A DNA stretch of 64,000 bases from Streptomyces exfoliatus (GTDB lineage: Bacteria; Actinomycetota; Actinomycetes; Streptomycetales; Streptomycetaceae), in contig NZ_JNZP01000029.1 in assembly GCF_000725545.1 (NCBI RefSeq), forward strand, positions 124,001-188,000. The letters run 5' to 3'. The position numbers and the translations under genes were made by a program. Shown one piece after another: positions 17,330 to 25,001 of the stretch (within the stretch, counting starts at the first letter, position 1; each line of letters starts with the position of its first letter). Below the pieces are notes generated by a model. The model saw nothing but the letters and a program-made list of their open reading frames with translations. It made no database searches and was not told the origin of the DNA.

Positions 17330-18744
17330 CGGGTGGTTTCCTCCGTCCGCGCGCGGTGCGCGGTGATCATGCCCTGGTACCAGCGGAAGCTGTCCTTGGG
17401 CGTTCTGGTGAGGGTGTCGTAGTCGATGTGCACCAGGCCGAAGCGCTGGTCGTAGCCGCGCGCCCACTCGAAGTTGTCGAGCAGCGACCACGCGAAGTAG
17501 CCGCGTACGTCCACCCCGGCGGCGACGGCGTCGGCGACGGCGGCGAGGTGGTCGGCGAGGTAGGCGATCCGCTCGTCGTCGCGGATCCGGCCGTCGGCGT
17601 CGAGGGTGTCGGTCTCGGCGGAGCCGTTCTCGGTGATCCAGACGGGCGGAAGCCCCGGATGGCGGGCGTGGAGCGCGCGGAGCAGCTCGGTGAGCGCCTC
17701 GGGGACGACGGGCCAGCCCATGGTGGTGTGCCGGGTCCCGTACGGGTCCAGCTCGATGACACCGATGTCGACGGCCGTGCGGGCCTCGGGGTCCTCGGCG
17801 CGGTGGGGGGCGGCGGCCACGGTGATCGGGCGGTAGAAGTTGACGCCGAGGAAGTCCAGGGGGGCGCCGATCAGCTCCAGGTCACCCGGCCGTCGCCAGG
17901 GCCCTTCGGCGAGACCGGCCCAGGTCTCCTCCTCGTACGCGGGGTAGCGGCCGGCGAGGAGCGGCTCGGTCCAGACCTCGTTGTGGAGGACCTCGGCGCG
18001 GCGCAGGGCGGCGAGGTCCTCGGGGCGGGTGGAGGCGGCGTGGACGCGGTCGAGGTTGAGGGTGATCCCGACCTCGCGGGCGCCCGCGGCGCGCAGTTCG
18101 CGTACGGCGAGGCCGTGGGCGACGAGGAGGTGGTGGGCGGCCGCGAGCGCGCCGCGGCCCTCCTCGGTGCCGGGGGCGTGGCGTCCTTCGGCGTGGCCCA
18201 CGAAGGCGGAGCAGTACGGCTCGTTGAGGGTGATCCAGCGCTCCACCCGGTCGCCGTAGCGCTCGGCGGCGAGGGCCGTGTACCGGGCGAACGCCTCGGC
18301 GGTCTCCCGGGTACGCCAGCCTCCCCGGTCCTCCAGGGCCTGCGGCAGGTCCCAGTGGTAGAGGGTGACGGCCGGTGCGACTCCGGCGGCGAGCAGCTGG
18401 TCGATCAGTCGGTCGTAGAAGTCCAGGCCCTTCTGGTTGACCGGTCCGGTTCCTTCGGGCAGCAGGCGGGACCAGGCGATGGAGAAGCGGTAGTCGTCCA
18501 CGCCGAGCTCGCGCAGCAGGGCGATGTCCTCGGGGTGGCGGTGGTAGTGGTCGCAGGCCGTGTCACCGGTGGCTCCGCCGAGCGTACGGCCCGGGGTGTG
18601 GCTGAAGGTGTCCCAGATGGACGGGCCGCGGCCGTCCTCGTCGTGGGCGCCCTCGATCTGGTAGGCGGCGGTGGCGGCTCCGAAGCGGAAGCCCGCGGGC
18701 AGGCCGGGAACCGCGCGGGTGGAGGGCTCGGGTGTGGTGGACAT
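17326..18744 (-). CDS. GH1 beta-glucosidase, second copy
   Basis: A 472-residue cytoplasmic GH1 enzyme with acid/base E175 (TLNEPY) and nucleophile E372 (ITENG). It starts at ATG 18744, 5 bp after the CE7 esterase stop, and is coupled to the alpha-xylosidase by ATGA. It is related to but clearly distinct from bglC at 2801. In this operon it probably removes backbone glucose from the non-reducing end of xyloglucan oligosaccharides once the alpha-xylosidase has stripped xylose. No CebR box controls it. Confidence 0.9.
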   Translation of the reverse strand: MSTTPEPSTRAVPGLPAGFRFGAATAAYQIEGAHDEDGRGPSIWDTFSHTPGRTLGGATGDTACDHYHRHPEDIALLRELGVDDYRFSIAWSRLLPEGTGPVNQKGLDFYDRLIDQLLAAGVAPAVTLYHWDLPQALEDRGGWRTRETAEAFARYTALAAERYGDRVERWITLNEPYCSAFVGHAEGRHAPGTEEGRGALAAAHHLLVAHGLAVRELRAAGAREVGITLNLDRVHAASTRPEDLAALRRAEVLHNEVWTEPLLAGRYPAYEEETWAGLAEGPWRRPGDLELIGAPLDFLGVNFYRPITVAAAPHRAEDPEARTAVDIGVIELDPYGTRHTTMGWPVVPEALTELLRALHARHPGLPPVWITENGSAETDTLDADGRIRDDERIAYLADHLAAVADAVAAGVDVRGYFAWSLLDNFEWARGYDQRFGLVHIDYDTLTRTPKDSFRWYQGMITAHRARTEETTR

Positions 18745-18749
18745 CGCGG

Positions 18750-19733
18750 TCAGAGCTCCGTTCCGAGGCCGCGTTCGCGCAGCCAGTCGAGTTGGACGGG
18801 CGGGTTGGATCCGTAGCCGCCGCCGTGGTCGGCGAAGGGCCAGACGGTCATGGCGCGGTCCTCGCCCGCGTAGTGGTTGAAGGCGGCGTAGACGGTGGAC
18901 GGCGGGCAGACCGGGTCCATGAGCCCCACGCTGAAGAGCGCCGGTGCGGTGGCCCGCTGGGCGAAGTGGACGCCGTCGAAGTAGTCGAGGGTGGTGAACG
19001 TCGGCTCCACCCGGTGCCGGCTGTGCCAGCGCAGGTACTTGGCGATCTCCTGGTACGGGCCGTCCCCGCTGATCTGGACGGCGCGGCGGAAGTGGCACAG
19101 GTACGGGACGTCCGGCAGCACCGCGGCCACGCGGTCCCCGGAGAGACCGGCGACGGCGAGTGCCAGGCCGCCGCCCTGGCTGCCGCCGGCCACGACGACC
19201 CGGTCGGGGTCGAGGCCGGGCAGCTCCGCGACCGCGTCCACGGCGCGCACGCAGTCGGTGATCAGGCGCCGGTAGTAGTACTGGTCGGGGGATTCGATGC
19301 CGCGCGTCATGAAGCCCTCGCTCCACTGCGTGCCCTCGCCCGCGTGCCGGTCCGGGGTGTCGTGGCCCTGCCCCCGGCTGTCGACGACGAGTTGGGCATA
19401 GCCCGCCGCGGACCAGAGCAGGTGGTCGGTGGGCAGGCCGCGACCGCCGCTGTAGCCGATGTAGGTGACGACGACCGGGAGGGGGCCGGACGCGCCGCGC
19501 GGGCGCAGCAGCCAGGCGGCGACCGGGTCGCCGTTCCAGCCGGGGAGGCGGACGTCGTCGACGTCGACGGTGCGCAGCAGGTGCCGGGCGGTCACCCGCT
19601 CGGCCGTCACGGCTCCGCCCTGCGAGCGGGCTGCGGCGAGGGTCCGCCACCAGAAGGCGTCGAAGTCGTGGGGGGCGGTCGACTTCGGGCGGTAGTCGCC
19701 GAGTTCGTCGAGGCCGAAGTCTGTCAGCGGCAT
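18750..19733 (-). CDS. CE7 acetyl xylan esterase / deacetylase
   Basis: A 327-residue alpha/beta hydrolase of carbohydrate esterase family 7. It shows the RGQG motif (SRGQGHDTPD), the nucleophile elbow GGSQGG (S185), and a C-terminal ADHGGGY where most CE7 enzymes have HE-GG, so the catalytic His is present but the following Glu is replaced by Gly. There is no signal peptide, so it probably removes acetyl groups from imported oligosaccharides; xyloglucan galactose and xylan are both acetylated in plants. AGAGGA precedes ATG at 19733. It follows GH3 with a 168-bp gap containing a hairpin. Confidence 0.88.
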   Translation of the reverse strand: MPLTDFGLDELGDYRPKSTAPHDFDAFWWRTLAAARSQGGAVTAERVTARHLLRTVDVDDVRLPGWNGDPVAAWLLRPRGASGPLPVVVTYIGYSGGRGLPTDHLLWSAAGYAQLVVDSRGQGHDTPDRHAGEGTQWSEGFMTRGIESPDQYYYRRLITDCVRAVDAVAELPGLDPDRVVVAGGSQGGGLALAVAGLSGDRVAAVLPDVPYLCHFRRAVQISGDGPYQEIAKYLRWHSRHRVEPTFTTLDYFDGVHFAQRATAPALFSVGLMDPVCPPSTVYAAFNHYAGEDRAMTVWPFADHGGGYGSNPPVQLDWLRERGLGTEL

Positions 19734-19850
19734 GGGATTCCTCTGGTCATGGCGGTGCCGGGGTGACGGGGTGACGGTCGGGTGGTCCGGGTCTTCGGGT
19801 GACGCCGGGACGCCCGGCTCACAGGTCCGGGCGTACGGGGTGGGCGGGGT

Positions 19851-19879
19851 GGCGGCCCGTCCCCCTCGAACGGGCCGCC
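19851..19879 (-). terminator. Hairpin between GH3 and CE7 genes
   Basis: GGCGGCCCGT / ACGGGCCGCC, a 10-bp perfect stem with a 9-nt loop, 22 bp after the GH3 stop. It may partly terminate or separate the GH3 message from CE7-GH1-GH31. Confidence 0.55.
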
Positions 19880-19901
19880 GGTCTGGAGACGTACCGTCGG
19901 T

Positions 19902-22775
19902 CTAAGCGGACGTGCCGCCGGCCCAGGCGGACGTCCCGAAGCGGAAGGCCGCCACGCGGAAGTCGCCGTGCAGGGTCAGGCGCAGGTCGTGGACGCCGGC
20001 CACCGGGGCGACGAGGCCGGTCTCGACGGCCGTCCAGGTGTAGGGGCCGCCGGTGACGGGCACGTCGAGCTCCGCGAGGAGCCGCTCTCCCGCGTGGATC
20101 TCGAGCCGGGCCGCCCGCGGTCCCCCGCCCTCGCGGGCGGTCTCGACCTCCACGCGTACGGCTCCGGAGAGGTCGGCGGCGCGGAAGAGCAGGGTCGCGG
20201 GCCGGGCCGGATCGGTGGGCGTGACGGCGTCGCCGCTGGTGCGGGTGGCGTCGACCAGGGTGGAGTCCGCGTGGTCGTCGAAGTCGCCTGTCAGGGTTCG
20301 ACGTCCGACGACCACGCGGGGCGCGGGGGCGGGCCCGGTCACCGTGAGGGGTGCGGTGAGGACCGGGTGTGCGGCGGAGCGGGCCACGGCGATCTCGTAG
20401 GCGCCGGGGTCGACGGTGAAGGCGTCGGTGGCCACGTCCCAGTGGGCGAGGCGTTCGGCCGGCAGCCGGAAGGTCAGTTCCCGGCTCTCGCCAGGTGCGA
20501 GGCGGACCTCGCGGAAGTCGGCGAGGCGTCGCAGGGGGGCGTCGTAGCGGGCGTCCAGGGCCCGGACGTAGAGCTGGACGACCTCGCTGCCGGGCCGCGT
20601 GCCGGTGTCGGCGACGGTCACGGTGACGTCGACGGTGCCGTCCTGGGCGACGGACGCCTGGGAGAGGCGCAGGTCACGGTAGGTGAAGTCGGTGTAGGAC
20701 AGCCCGTGGCCGAAGGGGTAGAGGGGGGCGGCCCGGTGGTACTGGTAGGTCCAGCCGGCCTTGATGATGTCGTAGTCGAGCCGCTCCGGCAGCGGGTCGT
20801 CGCCCCGGTACCAGGTCTGCGGCAGGCGGCCCGCGGGCTCGGCGTACCCGAGCAGTGCGGCGGCGAGCGCGTGGCCGGTCTCCTGCCCGCCGTGGGACGT
20901 CCACACCACGGCGGGCAGGTGTTCTTCGGCCCGGTCGACGGCGAACGGGTAGCTGCTCATCACCACGAGCGCCGTGTCGGGGCGGACGGCCGCGACGGTG
21001 CGCAGCAGCTCCTCCTGCCGCTCGGGCAGCTCGATGCCCGAGCGGTCCTCGGTCTCCCGGCCGTTGATCATGGGGTGGTTGCCGAGGACGACGATCGCCG
21101 CGTCGGCGGATTCGGCCGCCGCGCGCGCCTCGGCCACGCCGTCGCGCAGCAGCTCGCGGTGCCAGTGTTCGGCGGCGTCCGCGGTCTCGGCGGTGACGGT
21201 CACCCGGCCGTCCGTCGGGTCCACGGTGGCGTAGCGACCGGTGAGTACCGAGCGCAGCCGTATGTCGCCGTCCCCCGCCTGCTCCAGGCGGAAGGTCTCG
21301 TGGATCTCCCAGGTCTTGAGCAGTTCCCGGTCCGCCGCCAGTGAGGCGTCGTCCTTGAGGCTGAGGTGGCGGCCGGTGTCGGCGGCGCGCAGCGTGACCA
21401 CGCCGCGGCCCCAGTCGACGACGTCGAACGGCGTCTTGCACAGGAGTTCGCCGGTGGTGCGGGAGCGGAGCGTGATCCGGTCGGAGTCGTCCACGCGGAT
21501 CACCTCGCCGCCGTGGGCGGCGAGCCGTGCCGCGAGTCCGTCGGCGACGGTGACCCGGTAGGGCAGGGTGCCGCTGTACCAGTCCTCGCACAGGGTGTCG
21601 GCGAGCGGGCCGACGACGGCGACGCGCCGGGTGGCGGCCGGGTCGAGCGGCAGCAGTCCGTCGTTCTTGAGCAGGACCACCGACTCGGTCGCCGCGTGCC
21701 GCGCCAGGGCGCGGTGCTCGGCGCAGTCGATGACCTCGGGTCCCGTCCCCGCGTACGGGTCGAGATCCGGATCGAACTCGCCGAGACGGAAGCGGATCTC
21801 CAGCTGCCGGCGGACCGCCAGGTCCACGTCGTCCTGGTCGATCAGGCCGCGTTCCAGCGCCTCGCGCAGTCGGCCGATCGGCCTCTCGCCGTCCTCGCCG
21901 CTGTCGGTGAAGCTGTCGATGCCGGCCTTGAGCGCCGTCGCGTGGGACACGGCGTGGTCGTCGAAGTACCGCTCGGGGTCGACGAGGTTCGACGGGGCCT
22001 CGGCGTCGCTCACCACGAACAGCTCGTGCCCTGTCGGCTCCGCCCAGCGGCGGAGTTCCGTCGCGATGAGCGGACTCACGTGGCAGGGGCGGCCGTTGAC
22101 GAGGTTGTACGCGGCCATGGCGCCGGTCGCGGCGCCGGAGGCGACGACGGGGCGGAAGGCGGCGAGGTCGTACTCGTGCAGGACGCGCGGGCGCAGCCCC
22201 GAGGAGGTGACGCAGCGGTCGTCCTCGTTGTTGTAGGCGAGGAAGTGCTTGAGCACCGGGGCCGCGCGCAGGTAGGTCGGGTGGTCGCCGGACAGACCCC
22301 GGCAGAAGGCCTCGCCGAGGCGTGCGGTGTGCTCCGGGTCCTCGGAGTAGCCCTCTTCGTTGCGCCCCCAGCGCGGGTCGCGCAGCAGGTTCAGGACGGG
22401 CGCCCAGGCCTGGAGGCTGATGGGGGCGCGGTCGGGGGCGATCACCGCCGGGCGGTGGTCGTGGAAGGCGCGCAGTTCGACGGAGGTCGCCTCGGCGACC
22501 TGGCGGACCAGTTCCTCGTCCCAGGTGGCGCCGAGTCCGACGGCCTGCGGGAAGACGGTCGCCGCCCCCAGCCAGGAGACGCCGTGGAGTGCCTCGCTGC
22601 CGGTGCGGAACGAGCCGACGCCGAGACGCGGAACGGCCGGCGCGTACTGGTGGAGCATCGCGATCCGCTCGTCGGGCGTGAGCCGTTCCAGCAGGTCGTC
22701 GACGCGCTGACGCAAAGGGAGCGAGGGATCGCGGAAGGGAGGCCGATCGGTCGCGGACGCGGACAGGGAACTCAC
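19902..22775 (-). CDS. GH3 beta-glycosidase with inserted beta-trefoil-like domain and C-terminal CBM6-like module
   Basis: A 957-residue protein. GTG at 22775 is chosen because AAGGGG lies eight bases upstream; the longer frame would run through the operator. The GH3 barrel carries nucleophile D257 in VVSDAEAPS. The GH3 C-terminal domain is interrupted by an insertion (about 430-545) with repeats like ITLRSRTTGELLC, LRAADTGRHLSLKDD and IRLRSVLTGRYATVD, resembling a fascin-like beta-trefoil. A fibronectin-III-like domain follows, then about 140 residues resembling CBM6/35. No signal peptide was found. Specificity (beta-glucosidase or beta-xylosidase) cannot be read. It is the first gene of the minus-strand hemicellulose operon. 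Confidence 0.88.
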   Translation of the reverse strand: MSSLSASATDRPPFRDPSLPLRQRVDDLLERLTPDERIAMLHQYAPAVPRLGVGSFRTGSEALHGVSWLGAATVFPQAVGLGATWDEELVRQVAEATSVELRAFHDHRPAVIAPDRAPISLQAWAPVLNLLRDPRWGRNEEGYSEDPEHTARLGEAFCRGLSGDHPTYLRAAPVLKHFLAYNNEDDRCVTSSGLRPRVLHEYDLAAFRPVVASGAATGAMAAYNLVNGRPCHVSPLIATELRRWAEPTGHELFVVSDAEAPSNLVDPERYFDDHAVSHATALKAGIDSFTDSGEDGERPIGRLREALERGLIDQDDVDLAVRRQLEIRFRLGEFDPDLDPYAGTGPEVIDCAEHRALARHAATESVVLLKNDGLLPLDPAATRRVAVVGPLADTLCEDWYSGTLPYRVTVADGLAARLAAHGGEVIRVDDSDRITLRSRTTGELLCKTPFDVVDWGRGVVTLRAADTGRHLSLKDDASLAADRELLKTWEIHETFRLEQAGDGDIRLRSVLTGRYATVDPTDGRVTVTAETADAAEHWHRELLRDGVAEARAAAESADAAIVVLGNHPMINGRETEDRSGIELPERQEELLRTVAAVRPDTALVVMSSYPFAVDRAEEHLPAVVWTSHGGQETGHALAAALLGYAEPAGRLPQTWYRGDDPLPERLDYDIIKAGWTYQYHRAAPLYPFGHGLSYTDFTYRDLRLSQASVAQDGTVDVTVTVADTGTRPGSEVVQLYVRALDARYDAPLRRLADFREVRLAPGESRELTFRLPAERLAHWDVATDAFTVDPGAYEIAVARSAAHPVLTAPLTVTGPAPAPRVVVGRRTLTGDFDDHADSTLVDATRTSGDAVTPTDPARPATLLFRAADLSGAVRVEVETAREGGGPRAARLEIHAGERLLAELDVPVTGGPYTWTAVETGLVAPVAGVHDLRLTLHGDFRVAAFRFGTSAWAGGTSA

Positions 22776-22814
22776 GTGGACAACCCCTTGCAGGCTGGGC
22801 GATGCGATCGCACA

Positions 22815-22828
22815 TCGAAGCGCTTCGA
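22815..22828. promoter_or_regulatory. Perfect LacI-type operator TCGAAGCGCTTCGA
   Basis: A 14-bp perfect palindrome, 40 bp upstream of the GH3 start and in the divergent region shared with the decayed importer operon. A related copy, TCCAAGCGCTTCGA, is at 22935-22948. Similar sites precede the GH5 gene. It differs from the CebR box in its outer halves, so another LacI-family regulator is expected. Confidence 0.8.
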
Positions 22829-22934
22829 CGCTGACATGGACCGGTAGGGGTGTCAACTCCCCCAGCACTCAAGAATTTTCAATTTGTTCAGGCTCTTGCC
22901 GAATGGGAAACGCGTCATTAGCCTCGCCGAAGCA

Positions 22935-23076
22935 TCCAAGCGCTTCGACATTTCGACGCTTCGACGCATCGGCGCGTTCGACCCTTCGACACGTTCGACG
23001 ACTCGGCACCGTGGGCACTCCGGACCTTCGACACGCTTCGACACCTTCGGCACATCGACACGCTTCGACACTTCGA
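22935..23076. repeat. Array of CTTCGA half-site direct repeats, about 8-9 bp period
   Basis: TTCGA cores occur at 22944, 22952, 22960, 22977, 22985, 22994, 23027, 23037, 23064 and 23072, with degenerate units at 22968, 23002, 23046 and 23054. Spacings are almost all 8-10 bp. CTTCGA is exactly one half of the operator at 22815. The array ends about 20 bp before the start of the decayed binding-protein gene. Confidence 0.8.
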
Positions 23077-23095
23077 CGAGGAAGGGTCCTCCCGC

Positions 23096-23238
23096 ATGAG
23101 AACCGAGCTGAACCGCAGAACCTTCGTGAACGCCGCCGCCACGATCGCCGGGGCCGCCGACATGGCGCCGCTGCTGACCGCGTGCGGCGGCGGCGCGGAC
23201 CGGAAGACCGGTACGAACACCGCGAAGGGCCTGAAGGC
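23096..23238 (+). pseudogene. N-terminal remnant of an ABC sugar-binding lipoprotein
   Basis: ATG at 23096 with a GGAAGG-type RBS begins MRTELNRRTFVNAAATIAGA and a lipobox LTAC, then about 18 residues of mature protein (to KGLKA). The reading frame then enters permease sequence out of frame and stops at 23356. About 90 percent of the binding protein is gone. The join lies at a GGCGGCG-type run, suggesting a microhomology deletion. Confidence 0.85.
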
Positions 23239-23613
23239 GGCGTCTTCCTCGCGGCCCTCAGCGCCATCAACAACGAGCTGTACGAGGCGGCGGCCGACGG
23301 CGCGGGGCGGATGCGGCGGATGTGGCACATCACCCTGCCGGGCCTGCGCGGGGTGACCGTGCTGATGCTGGTGCTGCGCCTGGGCAACGCGCTCTCGGTC
23401 GGCTTCGAGCAGTTCCTGATCCAACGCGAGGCGGTGGGTCACGACGCCGCGGACGTCCTCGACACCTTCTCCTTCCACTACGGCATCGCCACCGGCGACT
23501 ACAGCTACGGCGCGGCGGCCGGCCTCGTCAAGAGCGTGCTCTCGCTGCTGCTCATCTGGGGTGCCAACGGGCTGGCGCACGTCTTCGGCGAGGACGGGTT
23601 GTACCGGAAATGA
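23239..23613 (+). pseudogene. C-terminal remnant of an ABC sugar permease (MalF type)
   Basis: In a different frame from the preceding lipoprotein start, about 124 codons read GVFLAALSAINNELYEAAAD, then MRRMWHITLPGLRGV and so on to HVFGEDGLYRK and a stop. The EAA cytoplasmic loop and the last two helices are present; the first four helices are missing. There is no in-frame start with an RBS, so it is unlikely to be made. The stop overlaps the next permease start (ATGA), preserving the original operon coupling. Confidence 0.85.
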
Positions 23614-24048
23614 CCAACACCCTCACGATCAGGCCCAGCGGCGACGAGCGCGGCGGGCCGAAGGTCCGCCGAAGTCCGGCCCACAGCAGCCGGTCGGCCT
23701 CGGAGGAGCCGCCGACCCCCGTCGGCCGAGCGGCCAAGGGCCTCACCATCGGGGCGACGCTCGCCGTCGTCCTGGTACCGCTGTGGATCATCGTCCTGCC
23801 GAGTTTCTCCACTCCCGGGGCGATCAACCGGGCCGGTGGCCTGGTGCTCTGGCCGGACGGCCTGACGACCGCCTCGTACGTCCAGATGCTGGAGGACTCG
23901 ACGGTCCTCAGCGCGCTCATCGTGAGCCTCGGCATCACCGTGGTCGGCACGGCGGTGTCCATGGTCGTGTCGATCCTGTGCGCCTACGGCCTCTCCCGGC
24001 CCCGGTCGCTCGGACACCGCTTCGTCCTGCTGCTGCTGATCGTCACGA
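23610..24048 (+). pseudogene. N-terminal remnant of a second ABC sugar permease (MalG type)
   Basis: ATG at 23610 begins MTNTLTIRPSGDERGGPK. The first helix (TIGATLAVVLVPLWIIVLPSF) and two further helices are seen up to HRFVLLLLIVT. There the sequence switches to LacI-regulator sequence in another frame, and the permease frame runs out at 24170. The EAA loop and last three helices are lost, so no importer can be assembled from these genes. Confidence 0.85.
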
Positions 24049-24976
24049 GCGGGCCATCACCGTGCTCGGCTACCACCCCCACGCGGGCGCCCGGGCCCTG
24101 GCCGGCAGACGCTCGCACATCATCGCCCTGGTGGTGCCGCTCCACACCGAGGAGTACGTGCCGACGATGACGGAGATCGCCATCGCGGTCACCGTGACGG
24201 CCCGCGAGCACGGCTACGACGTCCTGCTGCTCACCAACGACGAAGGCGCCGAGGGCGGGTGGCGGGTGGCGGCCAGCGGACTCGCCGACGGCGTGATCCT
24301 CATGGACGTCACGCTGGACGACGACCGCGTCAGGGTCCTGCGCACCCTGGACACCCCGGCCGCGCTCATCGGCCTGCCCGAAAACCCGGCCGGACTCTCC
24401 TGCGTCGACAACGACTTCGCCCTGGCGGGCGCGCTCTGCGCGGACCACCTGGCCGACCTGGGCCACCGCGACGTCGCCTTCGTCGGCTACGGCAGCGGGG
24501 TGTACCGGCGGCACGCAGGCTACGCCGAGCGCACGCTGACCGGCTTCCGCGAGCGCGCCGAGCGGCGCGGCCTGCGCTTCCTGCACCGGCCGTGCGAGGG
24601 CACGTACGAGAGCACCGCGGGCACCCTGTCCCGCATCCTCGCCGACCGGCCGGACACCACGGGTTTCGTGGTCCAGAACGAGGCGGCGATCGGACCGCTC
24701 CTCAGTCTGCTGCGCGCCGGCGGGCGGATCGTGCCGGAGGACGCCTCGGTCGTCGCCATCTGCCCCGAGCCGCTGGCCGACCAGCACTCCCCCCGGCTCA
24801 CATCGGTGACCGGCCCGCAGAAGGAACTCGGGCGGGCGGCCGTCGCACAGGTCCTGGCCAGGATCACCGCGGTGGCCGGGGGCGGCGGGCCGGAGGACGT
24901 ACTGCACCTGATGGCACCGGAACTGGTCGTCCGCGAAAGCACCGCTCCGGCCCCGCGCCGGAACTCCCACCGTTGA
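24049..24976 (+). pseudogene. LacI-family regulator lacking its DNA-binding domain
   Basis: From ITVLGYHPHAGARALAGRRS onward about 300 residues of a LacI/GalR effector domain are intact, through FVGYGSGVYRRHAGY and VVAICPEPLADQH to a stop at 24976. The helix-turn-helix and most of the hinge are missing, replaced by the permease fragment. No convincing start codon lies at the join. It was probably the local repressor acting on TCGAAGCGCTTCGA; without its headpiece it cannot bind DNA. It lies 25 bp before the intact GH42 gene. Confidence 0.85.
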
Positions 24977-25001
24977 CCCACGACCAGAGAGATCGTTCGA
25001 C

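Noticed and set aside
22935..23076. CRISPR or iteron origin
   Set aside because: 8-10 bp unit without spacers; no replication gene nearby; unit equals half of a LacI operator, which explains it better.
22903..23613. A continuous 236-codon frame joining the repeat array to a permease C-terminus
   Set aside because: The first 115 residues are out-of-frame leader and lipoprotein sequence; only the last part is permease, so it is a fusion by deletion rather than a protein.
24049..24976. Functional LacI-like protein without HTH acting as a sugar sensor
   Set aside because: No start codon with RBS at the join and the frame begins within permease DNA; considered dead unless transcription and translation data show otherwise.
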